The notes beneath the pieces were generated by a model, which worked only from the letters and a program-made list of their open reading frames with translations, ran no database searches and was not told where the DNA came from. Positions 1 to 7,084 of a stretch of 19,060 bases of DNA are shown in pieces (the stretch's first letter is position 1; each line of letters starts with the position of its first letter). This DNA comes from an uncultured Acetatifactor sp. (GTDB lineage: Bacteria > Bacillota > Clostridia > Lachnospirales > Lachnospiraceae), in the NCBI GenBank assembly GCA_910588225.1, contig CAJUQT010000063.1, forward strand, positions 1 through 19,060. The letters are read 5' to 3'. The translations under genes and the position numbers were made by a program.

Positions 1-1
1 G

Positions 2-29
2 TTCCTCGGCGCGTTACCCCGCCGAGGAA
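2..29. other. Stem-loop at left window edge
   Basis: TTCCTCGGC at 2-10 is the exact reverse complement of GCCGAGGAA at 21-29, and G11-C20 extends the stem to 10 bp around an 8-base loop. No T-run follows on the + strand, and the - strand runs off the window, so I cannot say whether it is a terminator of a gene outside the window or part of the repeat-rich stretch that follows. Confidence 0.4.
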
Positions 30-68
30 AGAGCTCCCGGCCTCCTCTGCCGTCCCTTTGCTTTAACC

Positions 69-238
69 CTGACTTGCTGCAGAAACCCGAGCCTTAGGCA
101 GCAGACCCCTGTAAAGCCTTGCAGGAATCCCAGCCCTAGGCGGCAGGATCTGGTAAAGCCTTGCAGGAATCCCGGACTTAGACGGCAGGTCCCCTGTAAA
201 GCCTTGCAGGAATCCCAGCCTGTAACAGCAGCCTTCCA
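69..238. repeat. Short direct-repeat array, period 42-43 bp
   Basis: The 20-mer TAAAGCCTTGCAGGAATCCC occurs at 112-131, 154-173 and 197-216, giving spacings of 42 and 43 bases. The flanking bases (roughly CAGCC-CTAGGC-GGCAGG) are also partly conserved, and a degenerate unit lies just upstream at about 69-110 (GCAGAAACCCGAGCCTTAGGCAGCAG). An open frame crosses the array on the - strand, but the 43-base spacing shifts the repeat phase, so the units do not encode one repeated peptide. I treat it as non-coding. The surrounding stretch 1-434 holds no gene that I can support. The array could be an intergenic repeat family of the host genome or part of a 3' untranslated region. Confidence 0.75.
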
Positions 239-360
239 GCAGAACATTACAGGGAATTTGCCTTCGGCTTCAGGATCATAAAAGTCCTCGCACAAAGCAC
301 CGCTCGTTGTGTGTTAAACGCGAACTTAACATAGAGCCAAAGAAATCTTAGAAAATTTCC

Positions 361-389
361 TTGACTATATTTCATAAGTGGAATATAGT
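361..389 (+). promoter_or_regulatory. Promoter with overlapping palindromic operator for the PadR unit
   Basis: TTGACT at 361-366 and TATAGT at 384-389 are separated by exactly 17 bases, a good sigma-A promoter. An inverted repeat overlaps it: ACTATATT at 364-371 and AATATAGT at 382-389, 8-bp arms 10 bases apart, covering the end of the -35, the spacer and the whole -10. A dimeric repressor bound here would block RNA polymerase. PadR-family regulators commonly repress their own promoters, and the first gene downstream encodes one, so autorepression is the likely reading. The specific protein-site pairing is inference. Confidence 0.7.
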
Positions 390-434
390 GGCAGTATGAG
401 TAATATAAACAACATAAGGAAAGGAGCCTTTCAA

Positions 435-983
435 ATGCTGAAACACGGGATTTTAGGTCTTTTAAATTATAAGGACATGACAGGCTATGAAATCAATACT
501 GCTTTCCGGGATTCACTATGTTACTTCTGGAATGCCAGAACCAGCCAGATTTACCGGGAATTGCAGACGCTGGAACAAAGGGAATGGGTTACGAAAATCT
601 ATGTGCCGCAACAGGGAAAGCCGGATAAAAATATTTTTACCATTACGGAGGCGGGGTATGAGGAACTGTTGAGATGGCTTTCGGAGGACAATCCGGATAT
701 AACACAGAAAGTTCCGGTACTGATGAAAGTATTTTTTATGGGGGAACGGAGCAGAGAGGAAAATATCCATTACTTTAAGAACCTGAAAGCCTGCTGTGAA
801 CTGTTTTTACATAGTCTGGAAGCTGTGCCGAAGCATATAGAAGACTACAGCAATTATCTGGATAACAGGGATAAAACACAGTATTGGCAGATGACCGTGG
901 ACTATGGACGACGAAATCTGCGGATGCATATAGAATGGGCGGAGAGCTGCATTGCACAGCTGGAAAGGGATGGGCAGAGATGA
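435..983 (+). CDS. PadR-family transcriptional regulator
   Basis: A 182-residue protein with an N-terminal winged helix-turn-helix typical of PadR. It begins MLKHGILGLLNYKDMTGYEI, followed by the Q-I-Y-R-E-L-Q-T-L-E recognition-helix region (about 38-47) and the wing with G-K-P-D-K-N-I-F-T-I-T-E-A-G (about 61-74). The C-terminal half (about 95-180) is helical and fits the PadR C-terminal dimerisation domain. I chose the ATG at 435 because AAGGAG (421-426) sits 8 bases upstream; an in-frame GTG at 378 would lie inside the promoter. Its stop overlaps the next start as ATGA (980-983), so it is coupled to the oxidoreductase. PadR proteins usually sense small toxic molecules and repress detoxification or export genes. 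The inducer is unknown. It might also control the ABC exporter downstream, but the palindromes at the two promoters differ. Confidence 0.9.
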   Translation: MLKHGILGLLNYKDMTGYEINTAFRDSLCYFWNARTSQIYRELQTLEQREWVTKIYVPQQGKPDKNIFTITEAGYEELLRWLSEDNPDITQKVPVLMKVFFMGERSREENIHYFKNLKACCELFLHSLEAVPKHIEDYSNYLDNRDKTQYWQMTVDYGRRNLRMHIEWAESCIAQLERDGQR

Positions 984-2770
984 AGGTTCTGGTAATCAAC
1001 GGAAGCCCCAAGGGGGAGAACAGTAATACCTGGAAGCTGACGGAACAGTTCCTGGCAGGAATGCAGGAGGGTGTGAAGGAGAGCGGGGAAGCGCACATAA
1101 CGAAAGGGCAGACGGGAGAAAAGGAAATTCTGGAAATCACAGGGAGATGCCCGGGGGAAGAGACTTTTGAAGTAAAAGAAATACAGATAAATCAATTGGA
1201 GATACATCCCTGTCTGGGCTGCTTTTCCTGCTGGAACCGGACGCCCGGAAGGTGCTGCATCCAGGATGACATGCAGAAAGTGATTGAGAAGCTGCTCTGG
1301 GCGGATGTGACCATTTGGAGCTTCCCGCTTTATTATTTTACAGTGCCGGGCGGGCTGAAGCATCTCATAGACCGTCAGCTGCCCATGGTGCTTCCATTTA
1401 TGGAGGAAAATACAGGGAAAAGAGGCAACGGCAGCCATCCGGCCCGATATGATATGAGCGGCAAGAAGACCGTTCTCATCTCTACCTGCGGATTTTATAC
1501 CGCGGAAGGAAATTATGACGGGGTGTACAGCCTGTTTGACCATATTTGCGGCGACAAGGCGTACACGACTATCTTCTGTGGGCAGGGAGAGCTGTTCCGG
1601 GTGCCGGAGCTGTCCAGGAGGACAGGGGAATATCTGGACTATGTGCGGGAAGCAGGGAGAGAATATCTGCAGGGGGGTGTCCGACCGGAGACGCAGGAGG
1701 CACTGAAGCAGTTATTGTATCCGAAGGAGATATTTGAAAATATGGCGGATGCCAGCTGGGGAATTGACAGACAGACCGGAGAACGGGAATCGGACGCACT
1801 GGTTTTCACCAGGCAGATGGCCGGACTTTACAGGAAGGAAAATTATCCAGGCAGAGAGCAGGTTCTGGAAATGTATTATACGGATTTGGATGAATGCTAT
1901 CAGGTGATATTGGGAGAAAACGGCAGTCAGGTGGTCACGGACAGCTCCAGGAGGGCTACTACGAGAATTGAGACGCCGATTACGGTGTGGCGTTCCATCG
2001 CATCCGGAGAGATAAGAGGAGATGCGGCATTGATGCAGCATTTGTACCGGGTGACGGGAGATTTCTCCATGATGCTGAACTGGGATAAATATTTTGGCGG
2101 CAGCGGTGACAAAGGAAAGGACGAAAAAAGCGGTGAAATAGAAAGCAGAAAAGGAAATGTGGCGGAAACGGCAGACACAGGCCGGAAAAATGGCAAGAAG
2201 AATCCGGGAGGGAGTCGGGGACAGGACAGAGAGACGAATATGATGAATCTGCTGATTCCCTGGATTGTTTTCTGGGTGGCGGTGTCCTTTGACGGATATT
2301 GGGGCTGCTTTCCGCCTCTGGCAGCCTGTGTTCTGGTACCGTTTATCCTGCGGAGGAATCAGAAGACGATTTATGATTCTCTGTCAGGTGTGCTGGTAAC
2401 CGCTTTTTCCGTGGCCTCGCTGTTGAGAGTGTCTGGGCAGATTCTGCTTCCGCTGTCTTACTTTGCCTTTGGTGTTATGTGGACGGCAAGCTGTCTTTGC
2501 AGAATTCCCCTGACGGCACATTACTCCATGAATCAGTACAATGGGGAGGAGGCTCTGGAAAATCCCATTTTTATGAGGACCAACCGGATACTGACGCTGC
2601 TCTGGGGAGTTCTGTACCTGATTACGCCTGTGTGGACTTATTTTCTCATAGGAACCGGTATGGGGGTGTGGACAGGGGCGGTGAATTCTGTTTTGCCGGC
2701 ATTGATGGGAATTTTTACGCAGTGGTTTCAGAAATGGTATCCGGCAAGCGTTGCCGCTATGCGGAAATGA
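980..2770 (+). CDS. Flavodoxin-fold NAD(P)H oxidoreductase fused to SCP2-like and membrane domains
   Basis: A 596-residue protein starting at the ATG that overlaps the PadR stop. Residues 1-230 are an NADPH-dependent FMN reductase/flavodoxin-like domain: β1 and phosphate loop VLVINGSPKGENSNT (3-17), then H-P-C-L-G-C-F-S-C-W and G-R-C-C-I-Q-D-D-M (76-98) with cysteines 78, 81, 84, 92 and 93, as in flavoproteins of this group, then W-S-F-P-L-Y-Y and V-P-G-G-L-K. An extra charged insert (about 32-66) interrupts the fold. Residues about 280-372 look like a sterol-carrier-protein-2 type lipid-binding domain (T-P-I-T-V-W-R-S-I-A-S-G-E-I ... T-G-D-F-S). After a charged, low-complexity linker (374-420) come about five hydrophobic segments (422-460, 466-485, 488-508, 537-560, 565-585). 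Single-domain relatives have about 200 residues. The substrate is unknown; a membrane-tethered quinone, lipid or xenobiotic reductase is only a guess. The flavodoxin call is firm, the SCP2 call moderate. Confidence 0.8.
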   Translation: MKVLVINGSPKGENSNTWKLTEQFLAGMQEGVKESGEAHITKGQTGEKEILEITGRCPGEETFEVKEIQINQLEIHPCLGCFSCWNRTPGRCCIQDDMQKVIEKLLWADVTIWSFPLYYFTVPGGLKHLIDRQLPMVLPFMEENTGKRGNGSHPARYDMSGKKTVLISTCGFYTAEGNYDGVYSLFDHICGDKAYTTIFCGQGELFRVPELSRRTGEYLDYVREAGREYLQGGVRPETQEALKQLLYPKEIFENMADASWGIDRQTGERESDALVFTRQMAGLYRKENYPGREQVLEMYYTDLDECYQVILGENGSQVVTDSSRRATTRIETPITVWRSIASGEIRGDAALMQHLYRVTGDFSMMLNWDKYFGGSGDKGKDEKSGEIESRKGNVAETADTGRKNGKKNPGGSRGQDRETNMMNLLIPWIVFWVAVSFDGYWGCFPPLAACVLVPFILRRNQKTIYDSLSGVLVTAFSVASLLRVSGQILLPLSYFAFGVMWTASCLCRIPLTAHYSMNQYNGEEALENPIFMRTNRILTLLWGVLYLITPVWTYFLIGTGMGVWTGAVNSVLPALMGIFTQWFQKWYPASVAAMRK

Positions 2771-2892
2771 TTCATTCGGCTGGGGAACGAAAATGCCGGG
2801 GGCAGTTTCAGACTGCACTTTTGCAAAGGCAAAATGCATTTATAGGAAATTTTGTGTGATGGAGGAGGAACAGTTCCTTACAAAAACTATCA

Positions 2893-2938
2893 GGTACCTT
2901 GAAATTTGCAGAGAATTTCGCTACAATAGCAAGGTACC
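2893..2938 (+). promoter_or_regulatory. Promoter of the ABC exporter pair, framed by an inverted repeat
   Basis: TTGAAA at 2899-2904 and TACAAT at 2922-2927 are 17 bases apart, a good sigma-A promoter. Exact 9-base inverted arms GGTACCTTG (2893-2901) and CAAGGTACC (2930-2938) flank it, so one arm covers the -35 and the other lies just past the -10. Each arm has a GGTACC core that is itself palindromic. A smaller inner repeat, AAATT/AATTT (2902-2906 and 2914-2918), lies in the spacer. This arrangement fits a two-site or looped repressor operator. No regulator gene lies between this site and the exporter genes. The 3' part of the 2771-2958 gap holds this promoter; the 5' part holds only short weak hairpins. 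Confidence 0.65.
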
Positions 2939-2958
2939 AAATTTTTGGAGGAAGTGTG

Positions 2959-4674
2959 ATGAAACTGATACTACAATACATACGAAAACATTTGGGTATT
3001 TTTCTGCTTTCGACTTTTTTCCTGACAATGGAGGCAATGGCAGATTTGCTGCAGCCTGCCTTTATGTCTTATATTGTGGACGAAGGTGTGAAAAATGCCG
3101 ATGTCAGGCAGATTCTTTTTTATGGACTGATTATGCTGGGTATTGCGGGGGCAGGGGCTTTTTCTGCGGTTATGCGCAATCAGTTTGCCAGTCGGACCTC
3201 GCAGACAATCGGCAGAGAACTGCGCCGGGATATGTACCATAATGTGCAGCGTCTCTCCATGGAAAATATAGACCGCCTGCAGCCGGCGTCCATCATTACC
3301 CGGATTACAAATGATGTGACGCAGATACAGGAATTTGTGAATGGAATCATGCGTATCATGGTAAAGGCGCCCATTACCTGTATCGGCGCCATCGTGCTGA
3401 TTATGTTCCAGACGCCGGGGCAGGCGCCGGTTATGGCTGCTATCATTTTCGTGGTCTCCCTGCTGGTCTGGGGGAATATGAGAATCGGCTACCCGCGGTT
3501 CGGTACAGTACAGAAGAAACTGGACGGCCTCAACGGTGTCACAAGGGAATTCCTTTCCTCCGTCCGTGTGGTGAAGGCTTTTCACGCGGAGAACGAGGAG
3601 TCAGATAAATTTCAGGAGTCTTCTCAGGTCCTGGCGGCGGCCAATATTTCCGCGCTCAGGGCCATGGCGATATTTTCACCGCTGATTAATCTGACGGTCA
3701 ATTTCGGCATTGTATTGCTGCTGTGGCTTTCCAGGAATCAGAGAAGCACTGAAATCGGCCGGCTCATGGCTTCTGTCAACTATATGACTCAGGTTCTTTT
3801 TTCTGTGATGATGATTTCCAACGCATTGAATACTGCGGTTCGGGCCGCGGCCTCCGCCGGTCGGATTCAGGAAGTACTTGACGAGGAACCGGCCCAGCAT
3901 ATGCCGGAGAATCCGCTGACACCAAAGATACAGGGAGAGATTCGACTGGAACATGTTTCCTTTGCTTATGCGGGGGCAGGAAGGGAATCTCTTCTGGATA
4001 TCAATCTTCATATTAATTCCGGAGAAACGGTGGGAATCATTGGCTCTACCGGTTCCGGGAAGACAACGCTTGTGAGCTTGATTCCCAGATTTTATGATGC
4101 CGCGGAGGGGAAGGTACTGCTGGACGGCTGCGATGTGACACAGATTGACACGAAGCTGCTGCGGAATGCCATCGCGGTAGTTCCTCAGAAAGCTATGCTT
4201 TTCAGCGGTACAATTCGGGAAAATCTACTTTGGGGTCGTGCAGATGCCTCTGAGGAGGAGATAAAAGCTGCCGCAGAGGCTGCCTGTGCGGATGAATTTA
4301 TCGAGCAGAGCAGTCAGGGATATGATACCCGGCTGGGGCAGGGGGGCGTGAATCTGTCCGGCGGGCAGAAGCAGCGGCTTTCTATAGCGAGAGCGCTTGT
4401 GCGTAATCCCCGGGTCCTGATTCTTGACGATTGTACCAGTGCGCTGGATGCCCGGACGGAAGCCGCCGTGCTGAACGGTCTGAGAAGGAGGGCAGGGCAG
4501 GTTACCGTGCTGCTGATCAGCCAGCGTATCTCCACTGTTATGCGTGCGGATCATATCTTATGTCTGGACAACGGACATGTGGAAGGCTGCGGGACGCATG
4601 AGGAGCTGATGGCTTCCTGCGGAAGCTATCAGGCAATCTACGAATCACAGATTGGAGGTGGGCTGAATGGCTGA
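2959..4674 (+). CDS. ABC exporter half-transporter, degenerate-site subunit
   Basis: A 571-residue type IV (ABCB-like) exporter half: six membrane helices in about 1-300, then a nucleotide-binding domain. Walker A is GSTGSGKTT (362-370), Q-loop Gln410, signature LSGGQ (466-470), Walker B V-L-I-L-D-D (490-491), and switch position Gln522 in L-L-I-S-Q-R. The catalytic Glu after Walker B is replaced by Asp491 and the switch His by Gln522, while the signature is canonical. This is the pattern of the non-catalytic partner in heterodimeric exporters such as LmrCD, BmrCD and TM287/288. I chose the ATG at 2959 because GGAGG (2947-2951) lies 7 bases before it; an upstream in-frame GTG at 2899 lies within the promoter. 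It overlaps the next gene by 8 bases. Likely drug, peptide or lipid efflux; substrate unknown. Confidence 0.92.
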   Translation: MKLILQYIRKHLGIFLLSTFFLTMEAMADLLQPAFMSYIVDEGVKNADVRQILFYGLIMLGIAGAGAFSAVMRNQFASRTSQTIGRELRRDMYHNVQRLSMENIDRLQPASIITRITNDVTQIQEFVNGIMRIMVKAPITCIGAIVLIMFQTPGQAPVMAAIIFVVSLLVWGNMRIGYPRFGTVQKKLDGLNGVTREFLSSVRVVKAFHAENEESDKFQESSQVLAAANISALRAMAIFSPLINLTVNFGIVLLLWLSRNQRSTEIGRLMASVNYMTQVLFSVMMISNALNTAVRAAASAGRIQEVLDEEPAQHMPENPLTPKIQGEIRLEHVSFAYAGAGRESLLDINLHINSGETVGIIGSTGSGKTTLVSLIPRFYDAAEGKVLLDGCDVTQIDTKLLRNAIAVVPQKAMLFSGTIRENLLWGRADASEEEIKAAAEAACADEFIEQSSQGYDTRLGQGGVNLSGGQKQRLSIARALVRNPRVLILDDCTSALDARTEAAVLNGLRRRAGQVTVLLISQRISTVMRADHILCLDNGHVEGCGTHEELMASCGSYQAIYESQIGGGLNG

Positions 4675-6472
4675 GAATAAAGAGTATGTGCCGCCCAGGA
4701 ATCCCGGCGGAATCTCCCGTCCCGGACGGGGAGGTGTGGTGGTGAAGCCGAAAAATATGAAAGGAACCTTGGGGAGACTATGGCAGCTGACCAGGGGTCA
4801 CAGGAAAGGACTTGGCTGGATTTTCCTGCTGTCCGGACTTGCTTCCGGGGCATCTGTTCTGTCGCCCTATGTGACGGGAAAGGCCGTGACGGCTATCAGC
4901 GGAGGGGATGCGCTCACCTGGATTCTGGTCTGTCTGACGGGGCTGTATATCTGCGACTGGCTGATTCGATTTCTGCAGGCCTTCTTTATGGCTTCCATCG
5001 GACAGAATGTGATTCATCATATTCGGAGAGCGCTGTTCGATCAGATTAAGACGCTGCCCCTGTCCTTTTTCGACAGGCACAGGCATGGCGAGCTGATGAG
5101 CCGTCTTACCAACGATGTGGATAATATCAGCATCACCATTTCCAGTTCCATGACGCTTCTCCTGACGTATGCGTTTACCATTGGCGGCGTCTTTGTGATG
5201 ATGGTGACTTTGAGCCCGCTTCTGACATTGGTGGCGGTTGTGGGGGTGGTATTGATTTTCACTCTGACGAAAATCGTGACAAAGCGAACCAGAAAGCTTT
5301 TCCTGGAGCGCCAGAAGGTGTTGGGCTCACTGAACGGGCAGGTGGAGGAAAGTATCTCCGGACTGTCCGTTGTCAAGGCATTCTGCCGGGAAGAGGAGAT
5401 GGAACGGGAATTTGAAGAGAAAAATGTCAGACTCTGCCGGGTGTCCATTCGTGCTCTGATATGGTCTGGCTATCTGATGCCGCTGATGAATGTGATTAAT
5501 AATCTCTGCTATGTGGCCATTGCAGTTTTCAGCGGGGTGCTGTATGTGAATGGCAATATCGGCGACATTGGCCTGATTACCAGCTTCCTGCTCTATGTGC
5601 GTCAGTTTACCCGGCCTTTTGTGGAAATCGCGAATATTTATAATAATTTTCAGACTGCAGTGGCCGGCGCAGAGCGTGTGTTTGAGATTCTGGATGAAGA
5701 GCCGGAGCCGGCGGACAGAAAGGATGCTCTGTCTCTGAAGGCACCCGGAGGAGACATTGAATTCCGGCATGTGAAATTTGGCTATCGTCCCGAAAAAATG
5801 GTGCTGAAAGACATCTCCCTGAAGATACCGGCGGGAACGCAGACTGCCATTGTGGGCGCCACAGGTTCCGGCAAGACCACGATTATCAATCTGCTCACAA
5901 GGTTTTACGATGTATCGGGCGGAAGTATCCTGCTGGACGGACATGACCTGCGGGATTACAGGATGGAGGACCTGCGGTCGGCATTCGGTGTTGTGCTGCA
6001 GGATACGGCATTGTTTGCCGAAAGTGTCAGAGACAATATTGCATACGGACATCCGGAGGCTGATATGGAACAGATTCGGCAGGCGGCCCGTGTGGCAGGG
6101 GCGGACGGATTTATTCAGCGCCTGCCCCAAGGATACGATACTGTGCTGGAACAGGGAGGAATGGAGCTGTCCCAGGGAGAGAGACAGTTAATCACAATAG
6201 CCCGCGCGGTTCTTGCCAATGCGCCGATATTGATTCTCGACGAGGCCACCAGCTCTGTGGATACCGTTACCGAGCAGAAAATCCGGCGTGCCATGCTGAA
6301 AATCTGCGAGGACCGTACATCGGTTATCATTGCCCACAGACTTTCCACCATTCGGGATTCGGATATGATTATTTTGCTGGAAAAGGGGGAGATTGCGGAG
6401 CAGGGAACCCATGAGGAACTGATGGCGCTGGACGGGCGCTATGCGCTGATGTATCAGACGCAGACAGGGTGA
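4667..6472 (+). CDS. ABC exporter half-transporter, catalytic-site subunit
   Basis: A 601-residue exporter half that begins inside the end of its partner gene, with GGAGGTG (4654-4660) 6 bases upstream. A basic, Gly/Pro-rich N-terminal extension (about 1-33) precedes the six-helix membrane domain (to about 335). The nucleotide-binding domain has Walker A GATGSGKTT (397-405), Gln445, signature LSQGE (501-505) instead of LSGGQ, Walker B I-L-I-L-D-E (Asp525, catalytic Glu526), D-loop S-S-V-D and switch His557. Intact Walker B and His with an altered signature is the exact complement of the upstream subunit, so the two should form one heterodimer with a single competent ATP site. No terminator is visible immediately after the gene; repeats follow. 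Confidence 0.93.
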   Translation: MAENKEYVPPRNPGGISRPGRGGVVVKPKNMKGTLGRLWQLTRGHRKGLGWIFLLSGLASGASVLSPYVTGKAVTAISGGDALTWILVCLTGLYICDWLIRFLQAFFMASIGQNVIHHIRRALFDQIKTLPLSFFDRHRHGELMSRLTNDVDNISITISSSMTLLLTYAFTIGGVFVMMVTLSPLLTLVAVVGVVLIFTLTKIVTKRTRKLFLERQKVLGSLNGQVEESISGLSVVKAFCREEEMEREFEEKNVRLCRVSIRALIWSGYLMPLMNVINNLCYVAIAVFSGVLYVNGNIGDIGLITSFLLYVRQFTRPFVEIANIYNNFQTAVAGAERVFEILDEEPEPADRKDALSLKAPGGDIEFRHVKFGYRPEKMVLKDISLKIPAGTQTAIVGATGSGKTTIINLLTRFYDVSGGSILLDGHDLRDYRMEDLRSAFGVVLQDTALFAESVRDNIAYGHPEADMEQIRQAARVAGADGFIQRLPQGYDTVLEQGGMELSQGERQLITIARAVLANAPILILDEATSSVDTVTEQKIRRAMLKICEDRTSVIIAHRLSTIRDSDMIILLEKGEIAEQGTHEELMALDGRYALMYQTQTG

Positions 6473-6665
6473 TGACGATAACGGGTGTTGCTTGCCTGAT
6501 TTTACGATTGCCTCTTATCAGTTTGATGAATCGGCTTTGAGGAGAGATATACCATTGAGAAAAATGACCGGAGGCTGCTTGAGCAACATAAATTTGAAAG
6601 GGAATTTGCGAAAAGTTGAGATACACATAAAAATCCCGGGCCTGCACCAACGCGAAGCCCGGAAT
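6473..6665. other. Intergenic stretch after the ABC pair, with one hairpin
   Basis: I see no credible gene. A short open frame here (6492-6692) starts with TTG, has no convincing ribosome binding site and runs into the repeat array. CCGGGC at 6636-6641 pairs with GCCCGG at 6657-6662 around a 15-base loop, immediately before the tandem array. No T-run follows, so it is not a classic intrinsic terminator. Confidence 0.4.
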
Positions 6666-6840
6666 AAAGAGGTGGCCGCTGGCCCCTCTTAAAGAAGTGG
6701 CTTGTAGCCCTTCTTAAAGAAGTGGCTTGTAGCCCTTCTTAAAGAAGTGGCTTGTAGCCCTTCTTAAAGAGGTGGCTTGTAGCCCTTCTTAAAGAGGTGG
6801 CTTGTAGCCCTTCTTAAAGAGGTGGCTTGTAGCCCCTCTT
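6666..6840 (+). repeat. Seven 25-bp tandem units, each a potential hairpin
   Basis: Seven contiguous units of exactly 25 bp fill 6666-6840 (starts 6666, 6691, 6716, 6741, 6766, 6791, 6816). Units 2-4 are identical. Each unit can fold as AAGAAG-(T)-GGCT, a TGT loop, then AGCC-CTTCTT, a 10-bp stem with one bulged T. Changes keep the pairing: unit 1 has AAGAGG with CCTCTT and GGCC with GGCC; unit 7 has AAGAGG with CCTCTT; units 5 and 6 have AAGAGG opposite CTTCTT, which gives a G-U pair in + strand RNA but an A-C mismatch in - strand RNA. This suggests that the folded form is RNA read from the + strand. The array lies between the ABC pair and the promoter of the SEC-C gene. Confidence 0.9.
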
Positions 6841-6973
6841 AGGGGAGGATAAGTATTATCCTTATCTTAGGTGAAAAATTCTTATCAAAGGAGGGGGTTC
6901 CTTGACATTAACTATTGTTGCCTGAAAATCGGTATCTATACATGGCAATAAAAATATTTTAAAAAATTTTTTA
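6841..6973. other. AT-rich spacer between hairpin array and SEC-C promoter
   Basis: I see no gene. AGGATAA (6846-6852) and TTATCCT (6856-6862) form a 7-bp stem with a 3-base loop directly after the repeat array; CTTATC recurs at 6861 and 6881. A TTGACA at 6902-6907 has only a poor partner (GAAAAT at 6924-6929, 16-base spacing), so a second promoter here is possible but weak. Confidence 0.35.
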
Positions 6974-7002
6974 TTGTCTTCGATGATAATCTGGTATATA
7001 CT
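6974..7002 (+). promoter_or_regulatory. Promoter of the SEC-C protein gene
   Basis: TTGTCT at 6974-6979 and TATACT at 6997-7002 are separated by 17 bases, matching a sigma-A promoter. Transcription would begin near 7009, leaving a leader of about 75 bases that contains a small hairpin (CCGGC at 7047-7051 with GCCGG at 7057-7061) and the ribosome binding site AAAGGTGG at 7071-7078. Confidence 0.6.
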
Positions 7003-7084
7003 GTTAGAAGCGGAAAAAACTCGGAATTCTCCGCGGAAGAATACATCCGGCTGCAGGCCGGAAAGATTTAAAAGGTGGTAGAAT

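Noticed and set aside
14..295. 93-codon open frame on the - strand across the 42/43-bp repeats, giving repeated G-F-L-Q-G-F-T peptides
   Set aside because: The repeat spacing changes from 42 to 43 bases, so the repeated peptide loses phase; there is no clear ribosome binding site, and the composition looks like translated repeat DNA.
884..979. Upstream start for the oxidoreductase gene within the padR gene
   Set aside because: The ATG at 980 overlaps the PadR stop as ATGA and begins exactly with the flavodoxin β1 strand and phosphate loop.
2802..2834. Possible terminator after the oxidoreductase (GCAGT/ACTGC then TTTTGC/GCAAAA hairpins)
   Set aside because: The stems are only 5-6 bp and no T-run follows the second; too weak to call.
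2899..2958. Upstream GTG start for the first ABC gene
   Set aside because: It lies inside the promoter and inverted repeat, whereas the ATG at 2959 has GGAGG 7 bases upstream and gives the normal N-terminus.
6492..6692. 66-codon open frame on the + strand after the ABC pair
   Set aside because: TTG start, no ribosome binding site, no recognisable motif, and its end lies in the tandem repeat array.
6666..6840. CRISPR array
   Set aside because: The 25-bp units are contiguous with no spacers, and no cas genes are nearby.
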